NCBI GenBank assembly: GCA_023136835.1 | Contig: JAGLQN010000175.1 | Coordinates: forward strand, 1-60,310 | DNA length: 60,310 nt | Source: Candidatus Omnitrophota bacterium | Lineage (GTDB): Bacteria; Omnitrophota; Gorgyraeia; Zapsychrales; Zapsychraceae | Direction of reading: 5' to 3' | In this document: piece by piece, positions 7,264 through 14,031 of the stretch | Numbering within the stretch: position 1 is the stretch's first letter | Layout of the letters: each line of letters opens with the position of its first letter | Translations under genes and position numbers: made by a program | Notes under the pieces: generated by a model | What the model was told of the DNA's origin: nothing | Seen by the model: only the letters and a program-made list of their open reading frames with translations | Database searches by the model: none

Positions 7264-7941
7264 ATGGCAAAAAGTATGATAGTTAAGGATAGAGCACGCT
7301 TTACTGATGCAATCGAAGCCTTGAAAGTAGACAATGATGACTGGATAAAAGGCACAGATTATGTCGGAACAGGCGTAGTCAACGTTTTGAAAGTCAACGT
7401 CGATGATGAAATTGAAGTAGGAGGTACTTTCGTATCCGGCACACTTGAAGCAGAGGAGGATACGGGATTAGTAACACTCTTCGATATGCCAGTTAGTGCC
7501 ACTCCGGCAGCAGGTGCAGAAATGTCAACCACTATTAAAGTTGATGGTGACAATGTGCTCACTGTTGGTGCATTTGCTGATTCAAGTGGTGGAGTCACTG
7601 GACACTTTGTCAAGATGCATGGTGCTGTAGTGGCACATAAAACTGATGCTGGAGCAGCAGATTATAATCCTTCAATTCTGACATCAGATTACATTATCAC
7701 CGTGAATACAACCGCAGCAGCAAGAGCAGTTACAATATCAACCGAAGATAGGGATAGTGGAAGTGCTGATAATCCCAGGATGTTTATTATAAAGGATATT
7801 GCGGGGAATGCTAATGTAAACAATATAACGGTATCATTAGAAACATCAGGGAATATTGATGGTGCTGCTACCGCTGTGATAAATGCTGATTATGATTCTA
7901 TAATTATCATGATTGATGGGACAAATGGATTTATAATTTAA
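7264..7941 (+). CDS. Fibre-like virion protein (225 aa)
   Basis: The protein is rich in Gly, Thr, Val, Asp and Ala, with repeated short strands typical of trimeric fibre shafts (about residues 30-110). The C-terminal domain (about 140-225) contains a Lys-Asp-Ile-Ala-Gly-Asn-Ala stretch and ends in a Tyr-Asp-Ser-Ile-Ile-Ile-Met-Ile-Asp-Gly strand. It resembles the N-terminal strand domain of the preceding fibre, so the two may share a fold. The ATG directly follows the preceding stop, with GGTGATT as ribosome-binding site. The gene is probably a fibre shaft or adaptor subunit made together with its neighbour. The exact family is not recognised. Confidence 0.7.
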   Translation: MAKSMIVKDRARFTDAIEALKVDNDDWIKGTDYVGTGVVNVLKVNVDDEIEVGGTFVSGTLEAEEDTGLVTLFDMPVSATPAAGAEMSTTIKVDGDNVLTVGAFADSSGGVTGHFVKMHGAVVAHKTDAGAADYNPSILTSDYIITVNTTAAARAVTISTEDRDSGSADNPRMFIIKDIAGNANVNNITVSLETSGNIDGAATAVINADYDSIIIMIDGTNGFII

Positions 7942-7953
7942 GGGATGATTTAA

Positions 7954-8220
7954 ATGCCAGAATTACCAGAAGAAATACCAGCAGTGGTTATAACTACAGA
8001 ATATAGAGTAACTAATGGAACTCTAACAAAAGAAGATACTCCCGATGTTCCAGTTAAAATATCGAAATCATGGAACATTGAGCACGAATTGAAACAGATT
8101 GCTAAGATTGATAATGCGATATCCTTGTGGCAGGCTAAGAGGAAAGTTCATCAGGATATTGTTGACAAGTACAATGAAGAGAAGCCTGTAGAAGAACCAG
8201 AAGAGATGCCTGAGGTATGA
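7954..8220 (+). CDS. Small acidic fibre-associated protein (88 aa)
   Basis: An 88-residue acidic protein. It starts with a Pro/Glu-rich arm (1-12), has a strand-like middle, a helix at about 42-75 and a Pro-Glu-Glu tail. It sits between two surface proteins with 12 bases to the left and one base to the right, so it is co-translated with them. Small helical proteins in this position often act as fibre assembly factors or attach fibres to the baseplate; that is an inference from position. No domain is recognised. GGGATGATT before the ATG serves as the ribosome-binding site. Confidence 0.6.
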   Translation: MPELPEEIPAVVITTEYRVTNGTLTKEDTPDVPVKISKSWNIEHELKQIAKIDNAISLWQAKRKVHQDIVDKYNEEKPVEEPEEMPEV

Positions 8221-8221
8221 T

Positions 8222-9526
8222 ATGAAAATCTCAAGTTTGAGTAAAGGTTTGGTGGCTCATTTCCCCTTGGATGTAGCAAGTCTTCGTGGTGCGCTTGGGC
8301 TTGCTGATAAGACTCCTAATTCGAATCATGGTGTTAGTGCTAATACTCCTGTTTTTACTACAGACCGAAAAGGGCAGGCAAATCGGGCTATGAGTTTTAA
8401 TGGGACGAGTGATTATATTGATTTGGGAAATAATGCTAGTTTAAAGTTTGAGGATGGTTCGCAAGACTTTTCAATATTTGCATGGATTAAAAAAGACGCA
8501 ACTGGCTCACCATATATTCTTGAAAATAGAGACGCTGGTGATGATGGTTGGAGTTTCAGGATAGTTAATGATTACTTGTGGTTGCAATTAAATAATATAG
8601 ATGTAAAATCATCTTCTGCAATTACTGACAATCTATGGCACAGGGTAGGTGCTGTTATAGATAGAGACGGTAATGGTCAAATATATATTGATGGAGTTGC
8701 GGATGGAAGTCCTGTCTCAATGGGCAGCCAAGCAATGTCAATATCGTCAAATGCGTTTATTGGAATTGAGTTTGATGAATCTTCGAACGCTTTCGATGGC
8801 TCAATGGCAGATATCCGAATATACAACAGAGCTCTAAATACTCAAGAAATAACTTCACTATACGAAGATTACCGTCCGAAACTTGCTATCTCATCACTCC
8901 AAAAAGGTTTGGTATTAGATATGCCACTCACTTCTAAAAGATATGATGCTGGTAATACACTGTTCAAGGATTTGACACCATATGAGAATACAGGTGTGAA
9001 TACTGGCGGTGATGTTGATGTTGATCATACGACCTTTGTTTCGGCGAATAGTGATTATGTTGGTCTGGGGAATGATAGTAGTTTGGATATTACAGATGAA
9101 ATTACTATTAGTGCTTGGGTTAATATCCCTGTTTTACCAGATGTGGATAGATATATTGTGGGATATAGTCCTGTTGGTCTTGAATATCGCTATGTATTAC
9201 ATTTGAACCAGCAAACAATTAAGGCTGCTTTTAGAGACACTTTGCCAGCGAGTATAACAACGGGAAATTTTATTTCTGTCGATACTTGGTATCATATAGT
9301 ATATACAGCGGCAGCAGGCTCAACGGAAAAAATATATGTCAATGGTGTTGATACGGGAGCAAGTGGGACTGCAGGTTCCACATCGTGGACTGGCGGTAGT
9401 GTTAATATTGGTAGCATACGAGGTAGTAGTTCATATTTCAACGGAGACCTTTCACACGCAAAGATATGGAACAGAGCCTTGAATGCACAAGAAATATTAT
9501 TACTATATGAAAAGGGGAGAAACTAA
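8222..9526 (+). CDS. Virion adhesin with two LamG-like domains (434 aa)
   Basis: The protein is two tandem concanavalin/LamG-like domains, about residues 1-215 and 220-434. Each starts with a Ser-Ser-Leu-x-Lys-Gly-Leu-Val strand and ends with an Asn-Arg-Ala-Leu-Asn-x-Gln-Glu-Ile motif followed by Leu-Tyr-Glu. Typical LamG-like features are visible: Phe-Asn-Gly-Thr-Ser-Asp-Tyr-Ile, Trp-His-Arg-Val and Ile-Tyr-Ile-Asp-Gly. The internal duplication is plain. LamG-like domains bind glycans or proteins, so this is a likely host-surface binding protein on the tail or a spike. It overlaps the next start by one base. Whether it sits on the tail tip or the head cannot be told. Confidence 0.8.
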   Translation: MKISSLSKGLVAHFPLDVASLRGALGLADKTPNSNHGVSANTPVFTTDRKGQANRAMSFNGTSDYIDLGNNASLKFEDGSQDFSIFAWIKKDATGSPYILENRDAGDDGWSFRIVNDYLWLQLNNIDVKSSSAITDNLWHRVGAVIDRDGNGQIYIDGVADGSPVSMGSQAMSISSNAFIGIEFDESSNAFDGSMADIRIYNRALNTQEITSLYEDYRPKLAISSLQKGLVLDMPLTSKRYDAGNTLFKDLTPYENTGVNTGGDVDVDHTTFVSANSDYVGLGNDSSLDITDEITISAWVNIPVLPDVDRYIVGYSPVGLEYRYVLHLNQQTIKAAFRDTLPASITTGNFISVDTWYHIVYTAAAGSTEKIYVNGVDTGASGTAGSTSWTGGSVNIGSIRGSSSYFNGDLSHAKIWNRALNAQEILLLYEKGRN

Positions 9527-10089
9527 TGAGTCATTTGCACACACTAAAAGATGATCCAATGAATCCAGGGTCACTATGGGAATCAATAGCAGCATTCCTA
9601 GACGAGAACTCAGCGAATGTAGCAAACAAACCCAGCCTTGTAACAAGAGGTGTCTTCGGGGGATATTCGCTGCCTGAATATGCGGCAGGCGAGGAATTAC
9701 TATTCAGGTTGAGAGTGCCACACAATTGGGACGGTGTCACTAAACCTTGGTTCGTTGCAATTAGTAGTATCTCCGGTGCAGAAGACATCGGGGATAAATA
9801 CAAATTTCAGTTAGAGTGGCAGGCAAAGGACATCCTCAATGTGATTCCTGACACCATACAAGAAACACTGACCGCTGAAGTGACAGTAGCAGACGGCACA
9901 GCATTTTATGCAGAGATCTTAGCATTTGAATTAGATGCAGCAACCCTTGTAAGAGGACAGAATCTACAGATGCGACTTAGGAGGATAGCCGCATCATCAT
10001 CATCTGTATCCAATGAGATAGTAATCTGGCATTGGGATACCAGATGGAAGATGAGCCGAACAGGTACAGTTTCAACACAAGGATATTAA
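9526..10089 (+). CDS. Putative virion structural protein (187 aa)
   Basis: The protein has a polar N-terminus (residues 1-50), then a strand-rich domain (about 55-187) with a Phe-Gly-Gly-Tyr-Ser-Leu-Pro loop, Leu-Leu-Phe-Arg-Leu-Arg-Val-Pro, and a final Trp-His-Trp-Asp-Thr-Arg-Trp strand. The fold looks like a jelly-roll, as seen in receptor-binding or decoration proteins, but no family is certain. The ATG overlaps the stop of the upstream adhesin. Its place among the LamG-like and glycoside hydrolase genes supports a surface role. Composition matches those neighbours more than the virion core. Confidence 0.6.
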   Translation: MSHLHTLKDDPMNPGSLWESIAAFLDENSANVANKPSLVTRGVFGGYSLPEYAAGEELLFRLRVPHNWDGVTKPWFVAISSISGAEDIGDKYKFQLEWQAKDILNVIPDTIQETLTAEVTVADGTAFYAEILAFELDAATLVRGQNLQMRLRRIAASSSSVSNEIVIWHWDTRWKMSRTGTVSTQGY

Positions 10090-10104
10090 CTAATGAGGGG
10101 AAGT

Positions 10105-10575
10105 ATGAATAAAACAATGAAGATAATAATCGCACTCTTGATATTAATATCAGTAGCAAGTGCAGCAGTATTGACAATGTATTTCTCAGTATCACGAGAT
10201 ATTGTGATAGGAGAGACAATATCAAAATCGTCTTTTATGAAAAATAATGCTGATTGGCCCGCGACAATAAATCCAGGTGAGCACGCATTCGATATTGTAA
10301 CAATCATATCCGGCTATGATTCTGACCACACGATATTTGTGAACACCATCATAAATTTCAATGGTGAGCCACTCGCAGATTGGGAAGGAATTGAAATTGC
10401 CTATGTGAGCGATTATGTGTCCGTTATGGATGCAGGTGCACCAGGTGAATTTACGGCAATAATGAGACCGAATGCCACGACAAAATTGGAGCGACACGTT
10501 TGGACCAACCAGATGCTTGTCCCAGGAACTTATACGATTATAACTGAATTTTTACCATTGCAGGGAGATGAATAA
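10105..10575 (+). CDS. Membrane-anchored or secreted beta-sandwich protein (about 156 aa)
   Basis: The N-terminus has Lys residues then a hydrophobic segment (about residues 4-22, Ile-Ile-Ala-Leu-Leu-Ile-Leu-Ile) ending in small residues: a signal peptide or single membrane anchor. The rest (about 30-156) is a strand-rich extracellular domain with Asn-Pro-Gly-Glu-His-Ala-Phe-Asp and Pro-Gly-Thr-Tyr-Thr-Ile motifs, like an Ig-like or CARDB-type fold. GAGGGG sits 4 bases before the ATG at 10105, so I chose it over the ATG 12 bases upstream. It may help export or display the adjacent glycoside hydrolase, or act in host envelope changes. The family is not assigned. Confidence 0.65.
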   Translation: MNKTMKIIIALLILISVASAAVLTMYFSVSRDIVIGETISKSSFMKNNADWPATINPGEHAFDIVTIISGYDSDHTIFVNTIINFNGEPLADWEGIEIAYVSDYVSVMDAGAPGEFTAIMRPNATTKLERHVWTNQMLVPGTYTIITEFLPLQGDE

Positions 10576-11976
10576 ATGACATTAAAAGTAAGTAGTGAAA
10601 ATCCTCGATACTTTGAGGATGACGGAAAAGTTGTATTGTTAGTTGGAAGTCATACTTGGTATAACTTGCAGGAATGGAGTACAAAACCATTTGATATTGA
10701 TGAGTATATCAAAATATTGAAAGATGCAGGACATAATTACACACGTGGATGGGTGTGTAAAAGCACATATGTGCCTTGGAATGACCCTGTTCATGAGGTA
10801 AATGAGATATATACAAGAACAGGGACTGACCTGGCAATGGATGGTAAACCAAAGTATAACCTGACTGAATTTAATCAGAGTTATTTTGATACCATGAGGG
10901 AACGTATCATCAAACTTAGAGATGCGGGTATTTATGTATCCGTAATGATGATGTGGGATTCTGTGCAATTCGGTGGCGTGAGGGGATACAATAACGGTCA
11001 TTGCTACTGTGGTGAGAATAACATAAACGGTGTGTCTGGAACGGTATCCAATATTTACAATCTTTCACGAATGCCAGAGAACATCAAAACATTACATTCA
11101 GCATATGTGAAAAAGGTGCTTGAGACAGTAGGGGACTTATCAAATGTCTTCTGGGAAGTTGGGAATGAACTCCCGAGAGATTCAACAGGGTTCCAGGAAT
11201 TCATTGCAGCAGAGATAAGAAAATACGAAGTAAGCCCACGACCAATCGGATTCACCGCTCAAAACGGGTTTGCATGGGGTACAAAAGAAGGTGATTTAGC
11301 TGCTAACAATATATTGTTTAATTCAAGTGCTGACTGGATATCCCCAAAGGATACAGTAAGCGGGTATCATACAGATGGATATTCCAGAAACCCACCGATC
11401 AATCTCGGCGATAAAGTTATTATTTCTGATACAGACCATCTAAAAGATATTAACCTTCCACGGAATGAGAAACCGAGATTGTATCAACAGTGGGCGTGGA
11501 AATCATTCTGTAGAGGACATAATCTTGCTTTGATGGATGATATGTATTCACCGCATCCTGATAGACCAGCAACTGCAAATGTATTGAATGGCAGACAGTA
11601 TATAGGAGATGTCAGCAGGTACGCTTCAAGGATGGTTTTAGCAGCATGTGAACCATCTGAAATAATGACCGGATATTGCATATTCAATGATGAAGAGTAT
11701 TTGATATATCAGCCGAATAAGGACGGTAATCCATTCACTCTTAATATCATACCTGGTGAATACGATTATGAGTGGTTTAATCCAATCACAAGTGAAATAC
11801 ATTCATCAGGGATAAAAGAATATCAAGGCAATGAAAAGATAGAACTGCCTTTGGATCATGAAATGGTTTTGTTTTTAAAGCTTCATGTAGATGAGCCGGA
11901 ACCAATCTCAGAAGATGTCAATATAATTGTTGATAAGACAATCGAGCCAGGAACATACAAACTGATAAAGGTGTGA
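10576..11976 (+). CDS. Glycoside hydrolase (clan GH-A-like TIM barrel), polysaccharide depolymerase candidate
   Basis: The 466-residue product has a (beta/alpha)8 glycosidase look. Early residues (10-35) carry a Gly-Ser-His-Thr-Trp-Tyr-Asn-Leu motif. A Asn-Val-Phe-Trp-Glu-Val-Gly-Asn-Glu stretch at about 190-198 places the expected acid/base Glu198 after Asn197, as in GH-A enzymes. A later Ile-Ile-Ser-Asp-Thr-Asp-His segment (about 280) may hold the second catalytic acid; an Asp there instead of the usual Glu is worth noting. The C-terminal part (about 375-466) is a strand domain. There is no signal peptide. In a tailed virus it most likely sits on the tail and cleaves host surface polysaccharide. 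GGGAGATG precedes the ATG. Confidence 0.75.
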   Translation: MTLKVSSENPRYFEDDGKVVLLVGSHTWYNLQEWSTKPFDIDEYIKILKDAGHNYTRGWVCKSTYVPWNDPVHEVNEIYTRTGTDLAMDGKPKYNLTEFNQSYFDTMRERIIKLRDAGIYVSVMMMWDSVQFGGVRGYNNGHCYCGENNINGVSGTVSNIYNLSRMPENIKTLHSAYVKKVLETVGDLSNVFWEVGNELPRDSTGFQEFIAAEIRKYEVSPRPIGFTAQNGFAWGTKEGDLAANNILFNSSADWISPKDTVSGYHTDGYSRNPPINLGDKVIISDTDHLKDINLPRNEKPRLYQQWAWKSFCRGHNLALMDDMYSPHPDRPATANVLNGRQYIGDVSRYASRMVLAACEPSEIMTGYCIFNDEEYLIYQPNKDGNPFTLNIIPGEYDYEWFNPITSEIHSSGIKEYQGNEKIELPLDHEMVLFLKLHVDEPEPISEDVNIIVDKTIEPGTYKLIKV

Positions 11977-11983
11977 AGTAACT

Positions 11984-12367
11984 GTGCTCCCAACTTTCAC
12001 TCCACTTGAACTTCATGGCATGAGTGTAATTACTGCGATATGCATCTCAACCATGAGTTCTGTAGTAGCTTTTATGGCAGGGGCATATTTTTGGTGGGAT
12101 AGAAGGGAGCATAGAAGATTACTTACATACTCTAAGGAACAGTTTAATGTCGTTGATGAAAAGGCCGATCTGCTCTTCACCAAATCAGATATGGTGAATA
12201 GAGATGTATCCGAAATTAATATTAGTATGGCCAGCATGCGGGAGACAATAGAATGGATTAAAGATTATGCCGGTAAAGCGGATGTGAAAAATGATCAGAT
12301 ATCTGAAGCTATTACTATAATCACGGAGGGGTTATTAGATAATGACCAAATCCCGAGAAAGAAATAA
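11984..12367 (+). CDS. Membrane protein with coiled coil (127 aa)
   Basis: Starts at a GTG. One hydrophobic segment (about residues 14-37, rich in Ile, Val, Ala and Phe) is followed by Trp-Trp-Asp-Arg-Arg, then a long polar helix (about 45-120) with heptad-like spacing, probably a coiled coil. It overlaps the next gene by 26 bases. Small one-pass proteins with a coiled coil beside fibre genes occur in many tailed viruses as holin or spanin-like proteins, but archaeal lysis systems are poorly known. The role is open. No strong ribosome-binding site is visible, so translation may be coupled to the glycosidase gene just upstream. Confidence 0.55.
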   Translation: MLPTFTPLELHGMSVITAICISTMSSVVAFMAGAYFWWDRREHRRLLTYSKEQFNVVDEKADLLFTKSDMVNRDVSEINISMASMRETIEWIKDYAGKADVKNDQISEAITIITEGLLDNDQIPRKK

Positions 12368-12671
12368 ATATATTATATTCTGGGAAACCAACAACCGGAT
12401 GTTGCCCCCTGATTCCCAAGAGAGGATATTAATATATGGGGCCCTCCTAAAGATGATAGAGGCGGAACCATCCGTCGTGTTATGTGGCAGATGCGAAGGA
12501 GTAATGAAAGAGGGGAGAATGCGATATAATGGATTCGCATTATTCGAGCAAATAGAAGAGACGGTGGATGATTTTTGTAATAGGTATATGAAATACTTAA
12601 ATATAACGGGAAAGCATAAGTACAAAGACATCCAACAAATGCGAGAGTGTTTGCAAACATGGGAGAGATGA
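12342..12671 (+). CDS. Unknown basic protein (109 aa)
   Basis: The product is not recognised. It has 109 residues, is basic and mostly helical, with one Cys-Gly-Arg-Cys pair (about residues 48-51) and two further cysteines near 78 and 102 that could bind zinc. The start lies 26 bases inside the upstream membrane protein gene, with CGGAGGGG 14 or so bases before it, and the next gene starts 7 bases after its stop, so it belongs to a tight operon. There is no membrane segment. The function cannot be inferred beyond membership in the block between adhesins and packaging genes. Confidence 0.55.
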   Translation: MTKSRERNKYIIFWETNNRMLPPDSQERILIYGALLKMIEAEPSVVLCGRCEGVMKEGRMRYNGFALFEQIEETVDDFCNRYMKYLNITGKHKYKDIQQMRECLQTWER

Positions 12672-12678
12672 ATAATAT

Positions 12679-12942
12679 ATGACAGGAGAATCCATACCCA
12701 CTAAAGAGAATTGGAGTAAGTTGAAACCCTACTATAAGAAATTAACCGCCACTTGTATGATATTGATTGGTTCCTTTTTGATAGTAGAGCATATCTGGAC
12801 CTATGGACAAACGGACTTACTGGACTTAATAGGCCATGAATATTACGGCCTAGCATTTGTACTGGGCGGATTTATCCTGATGTTAAATTGGGGTCAGTGG
12901 AAAGAATTAAAGTTATGGAATATCCGTAATTGGTTCCGATAA
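12679..12942 (+). CDS. Small two-pass membrane protein (87 aa)
   Basis: Two hydrophobic segments are visible, about residues 22-40 and 55-72, separated by a short acidic loop with Gly-Gln-Thr-Asp-Leu-Leu-Asp. The basic ends suggest that both termini are cytoplasmic. Size and topology resemble class II holins, and three membrane-protein genes cluster here, so a role in host exit is possible. This is inference; no family is recognised. It sits 7 bases after the upstream gene. A 14-base perfect palindrome (TAATCCTAGGATTA, 12951-12964) lies just past its stop. Confidence 0.55.
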   Translation: MTGESIPTKENWSKLKPYYKKLTATCMILIGSFLIVEHIWTYGQTDLLDLIGHEYYGLAFVLGGFILMLNWGQWKELKLWNIRNWFR

Positions 12943-12950
12943 TTCTAGGA

Positions 12951-12964
12951 TAATCCTAGGATTA
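12951..12964. promoter_or_regulatory. 14-base palindrome before gene 13035
   Basis: TAATCCTAGGATTA is a perfect palindrome about 36 bases upstream of the TATA box at 13000-13008. It could be an operator for the downstream promoter. Confidence 0.35.
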
Positions 12965-12999
12965 TTAATGAAAAAAGGACAAAGAGAATGCAAGATAGA

Positions 13000-13008
13000 G
13001 TATATATA
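13000..13008 (+). promoter_or_regulatory. TATA box for a near-leaderless transcript
   Basis: TATATATAT lies 26 bases before the ATG at 13035, and no ribosome-binding site is visible in between. That spacing fits an archaeal leaderless mRNA starting at or near the ATG. Confidence 0.5.
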
Positions 13009-13034
13009 TTGGGAAGACTGTATATTATACTACT

Positions 13035-13424
13035 ATGACAACGAAAAATTTATTTCTATTTTGTATAGCATTGATGATAATCGGGTCAATTGGTACTGCA
13101 GCAGCTGCTACAGGAACTCCAACCCCATTAATGCTCATCGATTCTTTGGGATTATCCCCCGCAGAATGGATGGGAATTGCTGTCGGTCTCGGTGCTATAG
13201 TTCAGCACGTCGGCCGTTATATGTATAAAAAGAAGGCAGACCCCTCTCTGACATATGACCCCTCATATGCAGTAGTCACTTTGATCACCGTTGTGTCTGT
13301 GATGCAGTTACAGATGGCCATTCCCGTGACAGAATTATCATTCGGTACTATTCTATTCGCATTCGCAACCGGGTTGGGGATAAACGAAGGAGCCAGTAAA
13401 GCTACCAAGAGTCGAATGTTATAA
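13035..13424 (+). CDS. Membrane protein with signal peptide (129 aa), holin-like candidate
   Basis: The N-terminus (residues 5-25) is a signal peptide ending in Ala-Ala-Ala. Three hydrophobic segments follow, at about 45-60, 78-95 and 100-118, with a basic Tyr-Lys-Lys-Lys loop between the first two. The C-terminus is basic and polar. Size and topology fit a small pore-forming or holin-like protein, but no family is recognised. It appears to have its own promoter (TATA at 13000-13008) and no ribosome-binding site, so it may be translated from a leaderless RNA. The overlapping frame starting at 12968 shows no protein-like features and is rejected. Confidence 0.6.
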   Translation: MTTKNLFLFCIALMIIGSIGTAAAATGTPTPLMLIDSLGLSPAEWMGIAVGLGAIVQHVGRYMYKKKADPSLTYDPSYAVVTLITVVSVMQLQMAIPVTELSFGTILFAFATGLGINEGASKATKSRML

Positions 13425-13498
13425 GTAATATGAGTATTATAAATATAGGGAGAATGTTATAAATACTATAAAGACATCTTAGAAGATTGAGGATTAAA

Positions 13499-13885
13499 AT
13501 GAGTAAGGCTAATCAAAAAGCAATTAACGGCCCTAAGTTGGAGCCCATGGAAATACAGCTACTGACCCATAGGAATCAGGTATGTCAGATGAAAGAACAT
13601 GATGTAATCCGGGGACAGAGAGAATTACAGATGCTACAAGAATCAGCATCCGGATACCTTCATAGTCTAGTAATGAAATACGAACTAGACCCCCTTAAAA
13701 GATATTCCTTTAATGGTACCTCCATAGTGGAATTCCAGGACCCCGGTAAAAACCCGGCAGTCCCAGTGCAGACAACTCTCCCCGAAGAACCGTCGGACGA
13801 ACCATCCGAAGAACCAGATGAAAACTCAGCTGAAAAGATGAATGAAGAACCGTCTGAAGAACCCGTTACTCCTATACCTGAGTAG
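13499..13885 (+). CDS. Unknown protein with acidic proline-rich tail (128 aa)
   Basis: Residues 1-65 look helical and polar (Met-Leu-Gln-Glu-Ser, Tyr-Leu-His-Ser-Leu). Residues 88-128 are repeats of Glu-Glu-Pro-Ser with Asp, an unstructured acidic tail. A GAGGATT ribosome-binding site lies 4 bases before the ATG at 13499, which makes this start better than the in-frame TTG 12 bases upstream. The gene lies just before the terminase genes. A small helical protein with an acidic tail here could be a packaging or scaffold helper, but no family can be named. Confidence 0.6.
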   Translation: MSKANQKAINGPKLEPMEIQLLTHRNQVCQMKEHDVIRGQRELQMLQESASGYLHSLVMKYELDPLKRYSFNGTSIVEFQDPGKNPAVPVQTTLPEEPSDEPSEEPDENSAEKMNEEPSEEPVTPIPE

Positions 13886-14030
13886 ATGGCAGTTAAGCGG
13901 CCCTGTATTAGGGCTGGTGTTAACCCTCCTGTCGGATTGGCCCCTATGGATGAGTATATTCATGGCGAATCTGGCAGGGGGGTTATTTTTTTATTATATA
14001 GACAAAAGAATATTTAATATGAGATATTAA
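13842..14030 (+). CDS. Small membrane protein (62 aa)
   Basis: A 62-residue frame with a basic N-terminus and two hydrophobic segments, about residues 17-33 (Gly-Pro-Val-Leu-Gly-Leu-Val-Leu) and 36-52 (Met-Ser-Ile-Phe-Met-Ala-Asn), ending in Lys-Arg. It overlaps the end of the upstream gene by 44 bases and stops one base before the terminase start, so it is probably real and translationally coupled. The true start may be a later GTG (13917). The function is unknown; it could join the nearby membrane proteins in lysis. Confidence 0.45.
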   Translation: MKNRLKNPLLLYLSRWQLSGPVLGLVLTLLSDWPLWMSIFMANLAGGLFFYYIDKRIFNMRY

Positions 14031-14031
14031 T

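Noticed and set aside
5403-7613. Several open frames of 60-150 codons on the minus strand opposite the fibre genes
   Set aside because: They lie antisense to clear virion genes, lack ribosome-binding sites and show the Ser/Pro/Val-rich look of reverse-complemented Gly/Thr-rich genes.
9009-9206. 65-codon plus-strand frame within the LamG-like adhesin gene
   Set aside because: Offset frame inside a convincing gene; its Met/Leu/Ile-rich product mirrors Asp/Gly codons of the real frame.
12968-13228. 86-codon frame overlapping the membrane protein gene at 13035
   Set aside because: The product has a random look, while the overlapping frame encodes a signal peptide and membrane segments and sits correctly behind a TATA box.
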